This document shows positions 52,686 through 62,060 of a stretch of 64,000 bases of DNA, in pieces. Position 1 is the stretch's first letter; each line of letters begins with the position of its first letter. The DNA is from Vibrio maritimus. GTDB taxonomy: Bacteria > Pseudomonadota > Gammaproteobacteria > Enterobacterales > Vibrionaceae. The translations under genes and the position numbers were made by a program. A model generated the notes under the pieces. The model made no database searches. It saw only the letters and a program-made list of their open reading frames with translations, and was not told the DNA's origin. The stretch lies in contig NZ_CP090439.1 in assembly GCF_021441885.1 (NCBI RefSeq), positions 124,001 through 188,000 of the forward strand, in the 5' to 3' direction.

Positions 52686-53444
52686 ATGCGAATCTATCCC
52701 TCAAAACCGAGCAAGGTCTACTTCTATGCCACCTGCTTAGTAGACGTATTTGACCCTGAAGCAGGCTTAGACGCCATGACCCTTTTAGAGCAACAAGGCA
52801 TTGACGTTGTGTTTGTCGAAAAACAAACTTGTTGTGGACAACCTGCCTACACGTCAGGTTATGAATCAGAAGCAAAACAGGTCGCACAAAGCCAGATGGA
52901 TCTGTTCCCTGAAGAGTATCCAATTATTGTTTTATCAGGCTCGTGTGGCGGCATGATGCATCATCATTATCGTCGCCTGTTTAAGGGAGACAGCAATCAA
53001 GCTCAAGTCGATAAATTCTGTGACCGTGTATTTGAGTTAACCGAGTTTCTTGTTAACGTCTGTCGCGTCAAACTCGATGACAAAGGTCAACCTACAAGCG
53101 TTGTTATGCATACTTCATGCGCTGCAAGACGTGAGATGAATGTCCACGTCACTGCCACTGAACTGCTTGGTCAACTCTCCAATGTTGAGCTTCGTATGCA
53201 AGACTACGAAAGCGAGTGTTGTGGCTTTGGTGGTAGTTTCTCTGTACGCCACCCTAATATCTCCGAAGCGATGGTCAAAGACAAAACTCACCATATTGAA
53301 GCGACCCAATCCGATACACTGGTGAGTGCAGACTGGGGATGTCTTCTGAACATCAATGGTGCGTTTGAATATCAAGGAAAGCCAATCAAAGGGCGTCACC
53401 TTGCCTCATTTCTTCTTGAACGAACACAGGAGAGCACACAATGA
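52686..53444 (+). CDS. lutA: L-lactate utilisation Fe-S subunit LutA/LldE
   Basis: 252 residues with two CCG domains: EKQTCCGQPAYTSGY and YESECCGFGGSFSV. In LutABC/LldEFG it joins the Fe-S complex that oxidises L-lactate to pyruvate. The stop overlaps lutB by 4 bases. Confidence 0.92.
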   Translation: MRIYPSKPSKVYFYATCLVDVFDPEAGLDAMTLLEQQGIDVVFVEKQTCCGQPAYTSGYESEAKQVAQSQMDLFPEEYPIIVLSGSCGGMMHHHYRRLFKGDSNQAQVDKFCDRVFELTEFLVNVCRVKLDDKGQPTSVVMHTSCAARREMNVHVTATELLGQLSNVELRMQDYESECCGFGGSFSVRHPNISEAMVKDKTHHIEATQSDTLVSADWGCLLNINGAFEYQGKPIKGRHLASFLLERTQESTQ

Positions 53445-54877
53445 GTCAAACTCCTGAACAATTCCACCAGCTCGCCAAAAACGCCCTAGGTGACAAACAG
53501 CTAAGAGCAAACTTTCGTGGTGCCATGGATTATCTGCGTGATAAGCGTAAGACAGCGTTTAGTGACGCTAACGAAGAAAAGCAGATAAGAGATCTTGCCG
53601 AATCGATTCGCCAGCGCTGCCTGAGTAAGCTGCCAGAACTTCTCGAGCAATTAGAGTTCAACTGCTACAAAAATGGTATCCAAGTTCATTGGGCTGAAAA
53701 CCCTGAACAAGCGAACGCCATGATTGCCGCTATTGCTAATGAGCACGACGCCAAGCAAATCATCAAAGGCAAATCCATGGTTAGCGAAGAGATCGAGATG
53801 AACCATGAGATGGCCAAGCTCGGTATTGAATGCCTAGAGAGTGATATGGGCGAATACATCGTTCAACTCGACGGCGACAAACCTTCTCACATCATCATGC
53901 CAGCGATTCACAAGAATAAGCAGGAAGTCAGTGACACCTTCGAACAGCACCTTGATGGTTTCAAACCAACAACAGATGTCGACAGCCTGATCCAAACCGG
54001 TCGTACACGCCTAAGACAAAAGTTCTTTGAAGCTGATATTGGTCTGTCAGGCGTCAACTTTGCCGTCGCTGAAACTGGAACTCTGTGCCTGGTAGAAAAC
54101 GAAGGCAATGGGCGGATGTCGACGACAGTGCCCAATGTGCATATCGCGATAACGGGTATTGAAAAGGTTGTCGAATTTCTCTCGGACGTTCCACCGCTAT
54201 ACAGTGCCCTCACCCGTTCAGCGACCGGACAAGCGATTACCACCTACTTCAATATGATCAGCTCCCCGCGTAAATCGGGAGAGAAAGACGGTCCGCAAGA
54301 AGTGCACCTTATCCTTCTCGATAACGGCCGAAGTCAAGCCTATAGAGATGAAGAGCTGCGTAAGACGCTGCAATGCATTCGTTGCGGTGCATGTATGAAC
54401 CACTGCCCGGTTTATACCAAAATTGGTGGTCACGCCTACGGCACTGTCTACCCAGGTCCAATCGGTAAAATTATCTCACCTCACCTTCTTGGTATCGACA
54501 AAACCAAGGATCTAGTGACTGCTTCAAGTTTGTGCGGCGCCTGCGGTGAGGTTTGCCCTGTTCGTATTCCGATCCCAGACATGCTATTGCGCCTTCGAAA
54601 AGAAGCGAAGAACAAAGCGAATAAAGATGTACCAGCGCTAGAGGGACAAAACGCAGCTAACAGTAAGCTTGAGACTGCGGCGATGAAGGGTTATGCCCTA
54701 GCGGCTAGCTCTCCAAGTCTGTATCACGCCGGAACATTCATGGCGACCAAAATGCAAAACCTAATCCCTAACAAGCTCGGTGCTTGGACTCAGTGCAGAA
54801 CGAGCCCCAAGCCTGCGGATAAAACCTTGCATCAAATTATGAAACAGAAACACAAAGCTAACGCTTCTAAGAAGTAA
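53441..54877 (+). CDS. lutB: L-lactate utilisation Fe-S protein LutB/LldF
   Basis: 478 residues. An N-terminal LUD domain (KGKSMVSEEIEMNHEMAKLGIECLESDMGEYIVQL in outline; NFAVAETGTLCLVENEGNGRM) and a C-terminal ferredoxin-like part with CIRCGACMNHCPVY and CGACGEVCPVRIP for two [4Fe-4S] clusters. Central electron-transfer subunit of LutABC. Confidence 0.94.
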   Translation: MSQTPEQFHQLAKNALGDKQLRANFRGAMDYLRDKRKTAFSDANEEKQIRDLAESIRQRCLSKLPELLEQLEFNCYKNGIQVHWAENPEQANAMIAAIANEHDAKQIIKGKSMVSEEIEMNHEMAKLGIECLESDMGEYIVQLDGDKPSHIIMPAIHKNKQEVSDTFEQHLDGFKPTTDVDSLIQTGRTRLRQKFFEADIGLSGVNFAVAETGTLCLVENEGNGRMSTTVPNVHIAITGIEKVVEFLSDVPPLYSALTRSATGQAITTYFNMISSPRKSGEKDGPQEVHLILLDNGRSQAYRDEELRKTLQCIRCGACMNHCPVYTKIGGHAYGTVYPGPIGKIISPHLLGIDKTKDLVTASSLCGACGEVCPVRIPIPDMLLRLRKEAKNKANKDVPALEGQNAANSKLETAAMKGYALAASSPSLYHAGTFMATKMQNLIPNKLGAWTQCRTSPKPADKTLHQIMKQKHKANASKK

Positions 54878-54890
54878 TGAGGAAACCGAC

Positions 54891-55556
54891 ATGAATACCC
54901 GACTTGCAAAAGACAATATTCTAGGACGCCTCAAACAGGCTAAACGCACACCCAAGACCGCTGAGGAGATGGCTTTTTTCCCATGGGGTAGCCATCCATC
55001 GATTACTCAAGAAGACAAAGCAGAGCGTTTTGTAGAGATGATGTCGGCTAACCATGCTGATGTTCGCAAGACGACTCGCTCCGAGCTCACATCAATGCTG
55101 ACAAGCATCATCAATCACTATGAGTTTGAACGTATCGCTATCGGTACCGCTGGTGAATATATCAACGATATAGAAGTGGCCTCGAGCTCGAAACAAGTCA
55201 CCGCATTTAATGAAAGTATCGAGCAGTGGAAATCTGAGCTTTTCAATCAGATTGATGTGGGTATTACTCACACCCTTGGCGGCATTGCCGACACGGGGGC
55301 ATTAATCTTATGGCCAAACGAACATGAGCCGAGAACCTTGTCTCTTGTACCGCCGAGCCATATTGCTATTGTCAAGAAATCAGCGCTTTACGGACACTTC
55401 CTGCAAGTCATGCAAGATAACAACTGGAATCACTACATGCCGACCAACGCCCTATTGATTTCGGGACCTTCTAAAACTGCGGATATCCAACAAACCCTAG
55501 CATACGGTGCCCACGGACCAAGCCAACTGATCGTAGTGCTATTGGAAGACGAATAA
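54891..55556 (+). CDS. lutC: L-lactate utilisation protein LutC/LldG
   Basis: 221 residues, LUD-domain family (DVGITHTLGGIADTGALILWPNEHEPRTLSLVPPSHIAIV in outline, YGAHGPSQLIVVLLEDE at the end). Third subunit of the L-lactate oxidising complex; 13 bases after lutB and 22 before dld. Confidence 0.92.
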   Translation: MNTRLAKDNILGRLKQAKRTPKTAEEMAFFPWGSHPSITQEDKAERFVEMMSANHADVRKTTRSELTSMLTSIINHYEFERIAIGTAGEYINDIEVASSSKQVTAFNESIEQWKSELFNQIDVGITHTLGGIADTGALILWPNEHEPRTLSLVPPSHIAIVKKSALYGHFLQVMQDNNWNHYMPTNALLISGPSKTADIQQTLAYGAHGPSQLIVVLLEDE

Positions 55557-55578
55557 AAAAATTAAAAAGGACACTGGA

Positions 55579-58431
55579 ATGAGCAACGAGAACAAGCCCA
55601 AGCGTAATCTCAACTACGACGCATTGAGACAGCAGCTCGCAACACGAATTAATGAACAACGAATCATCACTGGGGAAGCTGAGCGTTTAGCCTATGGTAC
55701 CGACGCTAGCTTCTATCGCTTGATCCCTCAAATTGTACTTAGATTGAAGGATCTCGATGAGGTTGTGTTTGCCATTCAATGTTGTCGCGAACACCTCATT
55801 CCATTTACTTTCCGCGCCGCTGGTACCAGCCTCTCGGGTCAAGCGGTGTCGGACTCTGTGCTGATTGCTTTAACCGATGACTGGCGCGGGCACTCCATCC
55901 TAGATGAGGGCGAGAAGATCCGACTTCAGCCTGGCGTCATCGGGGCAGATGCGAACAAATACTTACTTCCCTATCAACGAAAAATCGGTCCAGATCCAGC
56001 ATCAATCAATACCTGTAAAATAGGCGGCATCGCGGCTAACAACGCCAGTGGCATGTGCTGCGGTACGGCGCAAAACTCCTATAAAACCGTTGAGTGCATG
56101 AAGCTGGTATTCTCTGATGGAACGATTTTAGATACTGGCGACAAAGCAAGTGTGGAGCGTTTTAAATCTGAGCGACCTGAGTTTATTGAAGGTCTCACTC
56201 AACTTGCACAAGAAACCAAAGCGAACCAAGACCTAGCCGACAAAATTGCCCATAAATATCGTCTTAAGAATACGACGGGCTATGCACTTAATGCACTTGT
56301 TGATTACAGCGATCCCATTGAGGTACTTGAGCACCTCATGATTGGCTCTGAAGGAACGTTGGGCTTTATCGCTGAAATCACCTATAACACGGTTGTTGAG
56401 CACAAATACAAAGCCTCTACACTCTTGGTGTTCTCTGATATCGAAGAAGCCAGTAAAGCCGTCGCTACGATTGCGAAAACCCCTGTAGCTGCGGTCGAAA
56501 TGATGGACGGACGCGCACTTCGCTCCGTTGCCGACAAACCGGGTATGCCAAGCTTTATCAAAACGCTTGATCTTGAAGCCACAGCGCTGCTGGTTGAGGT
56601 GCACGCATCGTGCAAACACACGCTCGATGATCATACCAATGCGGTGATGACAGCGCTAAATGACTACACCATCATAGAATCCGTCCCGTTTACTCTCGAT
56701 CCAGCGACAGTCGCAACCTTATGGGGCATTCGTAAAGGTATGTTCCCGGCAGTGGGAGCTGTTCGTGAGGTAGGTACCACGGTTATCATTGAAGACGTCG
56801 CTTTCCCCGTAGAAAATTTGGCGTCAGGGGTACGAGATCTGCAAGAGCTATTCGACAAGTATCATTACGACGAAGCGATCATCTTTGGTCACGCGCTCGA
56901 AGGCAACCTTCACTTTGTGTTTACTCAGGGGTTCGAGAGCCAGCAAGAGATCGAACGCTATGGCGGGTTTATGGATGATGTCGCCGACCTCGTCGCGGTT
57001 AAGTATCAAGGCTCGCTGAAAGCCGAGCATGGTACTGGACGTAATATGGCACCCTATGTAGAGCTTGAATGGGGTCAAGAAGGCTATACGCTTATGCAGC
57101 AAATCAAGGCGCTGTTCGACCCTGAAGGTTTGCTCAATCCGGGTGTTATTATTAACGAGAACCCAAACTCTCACATCGAAAACCTTAAACCGATGCCAGC
57201 AGCAGACGACATCGTCAATCGCTGCATCGAGTGTGGGTTCTGTGAACCTGTCTGCCCATCAAGAACTCTGACGCTCACACCAAGGCAGCGTATCGTGCTA
57301 TTCCGAGAGTTACAACGACGCAAGGCTGCGGGCGAAGATGTAGAAGCAAGTGAGCTTGAACAGGTATTTGAGTACCAAGGAATTGATACCTGTGCCGCCA
57401 CGGGTCTCTGCGCCGACCGTTGCCCAGTTGGTATTAATACAGGCGAACTGGTGAAAAAACTCCGTGGACCAAAATACAAGAAGTTTAGACCGATAGCGAA
57501 ATGGACCGCTGATCACTTTAGCGCCACTACCACCATCGCTCGATTTGGTCTCAAAAGCGGTACGGTTGCATCCAATATTCTGGGAAGAGATCGCGTTGCT
57601 AAACTCGCAGACGGGATGAGAAAAGTCACCAAGCAAGCCACACCGGCGTGGTTACCAGAAACTCCAGGCGGCGCCAAGTTCGATGTACCAGAGGTTCAAA
57701 ATGGCGTTAACACCAGCGATAAAAAGGTCGTCTACCTCCCTTCTTGCGCCAGCCGAAATATGAACACTCAGCCGAATGCATTTGACCAACGCTCTCTCGG
57801 CGAGGTGACTATGTCACTCATAGAAAAAGCAGGATATTCGCTCATCACACCTAAATCACTCAGTGATCAATGTTGTGGTATGCCTTATGACAGCAAAGGC
57901 ATGACGGATATCGCGACTAAGAAAAGCGAGCAATTAGAACAAGCACTTTGGGAAGCGTCTGAGCAGGGCAAATACCCTGTCCTTATGGACACCAGTCCAT
58001 GTGCCAAACGTAGTATCGAGCAGTTCACCAAGCCGATAACCATCGTTGAGCCAGTGAAGTTTGTATCTAACTACTTAATTGACGAGCTCGAGCTAACACC
58101 TGTTGAAGAAACGGTAATGCTGCATGTTACCTGCAGTTCGAGACGAATGGGGCTCGAGTCGACAATGCTCCAATTAGCCAAAGCATGTGCGACCAAGGTT
58201 GTATTACCTGAACACATTCAGTGTTGTGGTTGGGCAGGCGACAAGGGCTTCACTACCCCCGAACTTAACGAAGCAGCTGTCGCCCCCCTCAAGGATCAGG
58301 TTCCAGCCGATTGCACTCGCGGCTTCAGTAACAGTATCACCTGTGAAATAGGTTTATCTCACCACAGTGGCGTGCCATATCAATCGATACTCTATCTCGT
58401 TGATCAGGTGTCTTCGCCAATCAAAAGGTAA
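55579..58431 (+). CDS. dld: FAD/Fe-S D-lactate dehydrogenase (Dld-II type)
   Basis: 950 residues. FAD-binding type 4 domain (PFTFRAAGTSLSGQAVSDSVLI, about 75-96), C-terminal FAD oxidase cap with AEHGTGRNMAPYVELEWG, ferredoxin motifs CIECGFCEPVCPSRT and CAATGLCADRCPVGI, then CCG domains (SDQCCGMPYDSKG; IQCCGWAGDKG). The same arrangement as Shewanella Dld-II, which sits beside lldEFG and oxidises D-lactate to pyruvate into the quinone pool. Together with LutABC the operon can use both lactate isomers. Confidence 0.9.
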   Translation: MSNENKPKRNLNYDALRQQLATRINEQRIITGEAERLAYGTDASFYRLIPQIVLRLKDLDEVVFAIQCCREHLIPFTFRAAGTSLSGQAVSDSVLIALTDDWRGHSILDEGEKIRLQPGVIGADANKYLLPYQRKIGPDPASINTCKIGGIAANNASGMCCGTAQNSYKTVECMKLVFSDGTILDTGDKASVERFKSERPEFIEGLTQLAQETKANQDLADKIAHKYRLKNTTGYALNALVDYSDPIEVLEHLMIGSEGTLGFIAEITYNTVVEHKYKASTLLVFSDIEEASKAVATIAKTPVAAVEMMDGRALRSVADKPGMPSFIKTLDLEATALLVEVHASCKHTLDDHTNAVMTALNDYTIIESVPFTLDPATVATLWGIRKGMFPAVGAVREVGTTVIIEDVAFPVENLASGVRDLQELFDKYHYDEAIIFGHALEGNLHFVFTQGFESQQEIERYGGFMDDVADLVAVKYQGSLKAEHGTGRNMAPYVELEWGQEGYTLMQQIKALFDPEGLLNPGVIINENPNSHIENLKPMPAADDIVNRCIECGFCEPVCPSRTLTLTPRQRIVLFRELQRRKAAGEDVEASELEQVFEYQGIDTCAATGLCADRCPVGINTGELVKKLRGPKYKKFRPIAKWTADHFSATTTIARFGLKSGTVASNILGRDRVAKLADGMRKVTKQATPAWLPETPGGAKFDVPEVQNGVNTSDKKVVYLPSCASRNMNTQPNAFDQRSLGEVTMSLIEKAGYSLITPKSLSDQCCGMPYDSKGMTDIATKKSEQLEQALWEASEQGKYPVLMDTSPCAKRSIEQFTKPITIVEPVKFVSNYLIDELELTPVEETVMLHVTCSSRRMGLESTMLQLAKACATKVVLPEHIQCCGWAGDKGFTTPELNEAAVAPLKDQVPADCTRGFSNSITCEIGLSHHSGVPYQSILYLVDQVSSPIKR

Positions 58432-58468
58432 AGTTTGGCTATAGGTATAATGTCCTCCGCATAAACAG

Positions 58469-58499
58469 AAAATGGCAAGCCAACCGGCTTGCCATTTTT
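58469..58499. terminator. Bidirectional terminator after dld
   Basis: AAAATGGCAAGCC and GGCTTGCCATTTT form a 13-bp perfect stem with loop AACC; A- and T-runs serve both convergent genes. Confidence 0.93.
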
Positions 58500-58512
58500 A
58501 TTAACACGCTGT

Positions 58513-59763
58513 TTATTTTAGCTTTTCGATAATCGCGTTCACTGCGCTTACCATTTCTGCGTCACGAATATCGTCAATAGACGCTTCAGCACTAGATTGA
58601 CGGACAATCACAACATTCTCCGTTGGGTCAACATAGATCCACTGACCAAAGATACCCAGTGCTGTGTATGCCTGATTGGCATTATCTGTGTGCCAGAATT
58701 GGTTACGATAGCTCCAACCTGTCATGCCATGGTGGCTATAGCCGCCTTTCTCGAACGCTTCTGGTGCACCACCCGCTTGTGTTGATTGAATCGCTTTAGC
58801 CGGAAGCACCTGCTCACCATTGAGGTTTTTACCTTGGTCAGCGAGCATTTGTCCAAACTTCGCCAAATCGCGAGCTGTTGCGTTTAGACCGCCAGAAGCC
58901 AGTTCGGTACCTTCTCCATCAACGATAACAAAGGCGTCACGTTCAGCACCAATCTTTGACCAAATACGCTCAGACATAATTTGATCAAATGATTTTCCCT
59001 CTACGTTTTCAATGATCCAAGCAACCACATCTGTGTTAGCTGAAATGTAGTGAAACTCTTCGCCGTGAGGACGATCACCGTCTTTCTCAAGCGTTATTAG
59101 GAAATCTCGAATGGTCTTAGGACCAGCATAACCTTCTTCCATCGGCGCAAAACCGATAGTTTTCATGTGCTGGAACACTTCTGCGTTTGGATTCTCGTAC
59201 GCTTCTGAATACTTCACGTTGTTGGTCATATCCATCACTTGTCCAACCGTGGCATCACCGTAAGCTGAGCCTTTCAACTCAGGAACAATAGTTTCAACCA
59301 AGGCATCGCGGTCCAGTTTACCTTCGGCAACCAGCGTCGCTGCTAAGATGCCTGTGAATGACTTTGTGACACTCATCATCTGATGCTTGGTGCGCTCATT
59401 CTGACCATCAAAATACTGCTCATGGACCACCTTACCGTCTTTAAGCACGATAAATGCGTCAGCACGATGATCTTTAAGCATGTCTTGTAAGTTCATCTTT
59501 TTGCCATCGTAAGTGAAATCTACATCGCCTAATGGTTTGTCGGCTTGCTCTAGTAAAATTGGAGCCATAACACCTGAGTCAATGTTTTTGGTTTTCATAA
59601 ACTCTTGCATGTTTTTGTAGGTGTAACGGTTTTGGTCAGCGGCCAGAAGGTTAGATTCTGTAATGCCCATGTCTGCGCGAACTTTTCCTTCTGATGGCAT
59701 TGCGCTTGCCAAGCCCGAAGTCATCAAAGTAGCAAGTGTTAATGAGATTAGCGTCTTTTTCAT
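58513..59763 (-). CDS. Exported serine hydrolase, class C beta-lactamase-like
   Basis: 416 residues from the preferred ATG at 59763 (signal peptide MKKTLISLTLATLMTSGLASA; the frame is open to 59781). The beta-lactamase/esterase fold shows the catalytic SVTK tetrad in MMSVTKSFTGILAATLVAEG, a Tyr motif region FHYISANTDVVAWIIE and a late GWSYRNQFWHT. Such proteins include esterases, D-aminopeptidases and nylon-oligomer hydrolases, so the substrate is open. Periplasmic. Confidence 0.82.
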   Translation of the reverse strand: MKKTLISLTLATLMTSGLASAMPSEGKVRADMGITESNLLAADQNRYTYKNMQEFMKTKNIDSGVMAPILLEQADKPLGDVDFTYDGKKMNLQDMLKDHRADAFIVLKDGKVVHEQYFDGQNERTKHQMMSVTKSFTGILAATLVAEGKLDRDALVETIVPELKGSAYGDATVGQVMDMTNNVKYSEAYENPNAEVFQHMKTIGFAPMEEGYAGPKTIRDFLITLEKDGDRPHGEEFHYISANTDVVAWIIENVEGKSFDQIMSERIWSKIGAERDAFVIVDGEGTELASGGLNATARDLAKFGQMLADQGKNLNGEQVLPAKAIQSTQAGGAPEAFEKGGYSHHGMTGWSYRNQFWHTDNANQAYTALGIFGQWIYVDPTENVVIVRQSSAEASIDDIRDAEMVSAVNAIIEKLK

Positions 59764-59838
59764 AAGTGTACCTATAAACAAGTTGGAGCAGGAATGCGAG
59801 AGAGTATAGAGGGATGTCCTTCTGAGCTTAAATGAGTG

Positions 59839-59859
59839 CCTATTAGTACTGCTAATAGG
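59839..59859. promoter_or_regulatory. Dyad between serine hydrolase and LysR genes
   Basis: CCTATTAG-N5-CTAATAGG is a perfect inverted repeat in the divergent promoter region; a likely binding site for the LysR protein encoded next to it. Confidence 0.5.
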
Positions 59860-59985
59860 TTTTATATACGCGTTCGCTGCCGCTACAAAGGTAGAATTAC
59901 TTTAGTTCACGACAGTCCAAGCCATGAGCTTTATAATCCTATAATTGAAATAATCGTATCGTTTGAGAATCTAGAGATAACGTAA

Positions 59986-60873
59986 ATGAAGCGCGTGTTT
60001 GATGATCTAAATATCTTTTGTAAAGTCGTTGAGACTGGGAGTATGAAGCAAGCCGCAGAGGCCCTCAGCATCCCCCACAGTACAGTAAGCCGACGAATCG
60101 AGGCTCTCGAAAATGCACTTGGCTTGACACTGCTGCACCGCACCACTCGAGAGGTCAAAGTGTCTTCCCGTGGACAAGAGCTTTATGATGACTGTGCAAT
60201 CCAGTTTGGCGCGATTCAACGTTCTATTAGTCTCGCTGTCGATGCGGAAGTTGAGTTTAAGGGCAAACTGTCAGTCTCAATGCCAGTTCGAGCCGGTATT
60301 GACTTTCTCGGTGCCTGGCTCATCGATTTTGCAAGCCTTCACCCAGAACTTCAGCTCGATCTCGCCATGTCAAACAGCAATAAGGACTTAATAAAACACG
60401 AGATCGACCTCGCCTTCAGGGTCGGTCCCCTTGTCGATTCTTCAGCCATTGCGCAAAAGCTTTGGGACATCCCCTACACCGTCTGCGCTCATCCAGCGCT
60501 TATGGAGAAATTTGGCATTACCGATTCGAAGATTAGTATGGATACCCTGCAGTCTCTGCCTTGCGTCGTCGCCCGACCAGCGCTCTCCTGGATGTTTACG
60601 AATAGCAATCGAGAGGACATCTCTATAGCCGTGAAACAGGGGCTCGTGGTTGATGACTTAGGTCTGGCTCATCATGCGGCATTAGGCGGGCAGTATGCTG
60701 CGATGCTCCCAACTTCGATGCTTAAAAACGACAAGCTCATTCAGCTAGAGGTAGACGGGTTGAAAGCTCGAACTCGCGTGATGTACGCTTACTATCTCGG
60801 TCGTCGACATGCACAAAGTCAGATCAAACAACTTGTGAACTACATTAAACAGCGAGACGAAGCTCTGAGCTAA
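59986..60873 (+). CDS. LysR-family transcriptional regulator
   Basis: 295 residues. Helix-turn-helix DLNIFCKVVETGSMKQAAEALSIPHSTVSRRIEALENALG, then DFLGAWLIDFASLHPELQLDLAMSN of the CrgA/YhjC-type effector domain. Divergent from the serine hydrolase gene and followed by the quinone oxidoreductase gene on the same strand, either of which could be its target. Confidence 0.87.
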   Translation: MKRVFDDLNIFCKVVETGSMKQAAEALSIPHSTVSRRIEALENALGLTLLHRTTREVKVSSRGQELYDDCAIQFGAIQRSISLAVDAEVEFKGKLSVSMPVRAGIDFLGAWLIDFASLHPELQLDLAMSNSNKDLIKHEIDLAFRVGPLVDSSAIAQKLWDIPYTVCAHPALMEKFGITDSKISMDTLQSLPCVVARPALSWMFTNSNREDISIAVKQGLVVDDLGLAHHAALGGQYAAMLPTSMLKNDKLIQLEVDGLKARTRVMYAYYLGRRHAQSQIKQLVNYIKQRDEALS

Positions 60874-60994
60874 CAATCTCATTTTTGGGATTGTGTTATC
60901 CCAAATTGCGGATTTTTTAATGTCATCACAACCACTATTATCTCTCTCGAAGCATAATTCAAAACATCGACACTAGGTCGGGAAGGAGAGAAAG

Positions 60995-61984
60995 ATGAAA
61001 GCGGTTGTGATTGAGCAAACAGGTGGTAGTGACGTTCTGAACTATAAAGAACTCAACCAACCAAAGCTGCAACCAGGTCAAGTGTTAGTGCAGGTTAAAG
61101 CAGCGCCGGTAAACTTTATCGACACAATCATTCGAGAAGGTAATATGCCTCCAGGCATGATGCCGAATCTGCCTTTTATCTCCGGTGTCGAAGGAAGCGG
61201 TATCGTTGTAGATGCGAACGGTACAGCGCTAAACAAGGGGCAAAAAGTTGCATTTCTAGGCCCAATCGGCGCCTCTATGTATGCCGAGTACACCGCTGTA
61301 GACGCAGATAAGTTGGTGCCGTTATCGGAAGGTACCGATTTGATTGAAGCAGGCGCGATGCCTGTCACCTACTTCACAGCCTACCACATGCTGCACAATG
61401 TGGTTCGAGCACAGAAAGGTAAGTTTGCGCTTATCTACGCCTCTACTGGCGGCGTCGGTACAGCGCTGATCCAGTTAGCAAAAGAAGCGGGACTGAAAGT
61501 CATCGCCCTTGATCGTAAAGATGAAAAAGTAAGCCAAGCACTCAAGTTAGGCGCCGACTTTGCGTTTAACTCAACAGGAAATTGGGTTGAGGAAGTTAAA
61601 AAAGTCACTGAAGGCAAAGGTGTAAATTACATTTTCAACCCTGTGGCTGGTGATACCATTGTTCAAGATCTCGAAGTATTAGCCACACTGGGACATATCG
61701 TCGTTTTCGGCTTCTTGGCCGGCGCAGGAGAAACAAACCTGCAAGCAGAAGCCATTAAACACTTCTCAAAAGCGCCAACCATCAGCTATTCAGAGATCTA
61801 CGCGACTTATTTTAGTAACTTTGAGTTGGTTAAAGAGTCGCTGGGCGAGGTCTATCGACTTCTTGATGAGGGCAAAGTTAAGCCAGTATTTTCTACGATG
61901 CCTCTAGCCGACGCCGCCAAGGCACATGACATGATTGAAAGTGGGAAGGTGCTTGGTAAACTCGTCCTTACTCGAGACTTCTAA
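60995..61984 (+). CDS. Zinc-independent quinone oxidoreductase (MDR family)
   Basis: 329 residues. MKAVVIEQTGGSDVLNYKEL is the typical start of QOR-type medium-chain reductases. It has GVEGSGIVVDANG, the NADPH-binding ASTGGVGTALIQLAKEAG and no catalytic-zinc Cys/His set. It reduces quinones or enones with NADPH. GGAGAGAAAG lies just before the ATG. The next gene is convergent. Confidence 0.9.
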   Translation: MKAVVIEQTGGSDVLNYKELNQPKLQPGQVLVQVKAAPVNFIDTIIREGNMPPGMMPNLPFISGVEGSGIVVDANGTALNKGQKVAFLGPIGASMYAEYTAVDADKLVPLSEGTDLIEAGAMPVTYFTAYHMLHNVVRAQKGKFALIYASTGGVGTALIQLAKEAGLKVIALDRKDEKVSQALKLGADFAFNSTGNWVEEVKKVTEGKGVNYIFNPVAGDTIVQDLEVLATLGHIVVFGFLAGAGETNLQAEAIKHFSKAPTISYSEIYATYFSNFELVKESLGEVYRLLDEGKVKPVFSTMPLADAAKAHDMIESGKVLGKLVLTRDF

Positions 61985-62016
61985 GTGATCGCAAACGCCG
62001 GTGCTCGCGAACACAA

Positions 62017-62054
62017 GTCAATGAGTATGCCCGTAAAAAGGCATACTCATTGAC
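62017..62054. terminator. Bidirectional terminator between qor-like gene and aldehyde dehydrogenase
   Basis: GTCAATGAGTATGCC and GGCATACTCATTGAC form a 15-bp perfect stem with an 8-base loop. Confidence 0.85.
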
Positions 62055-62060
62055 ATCTAT

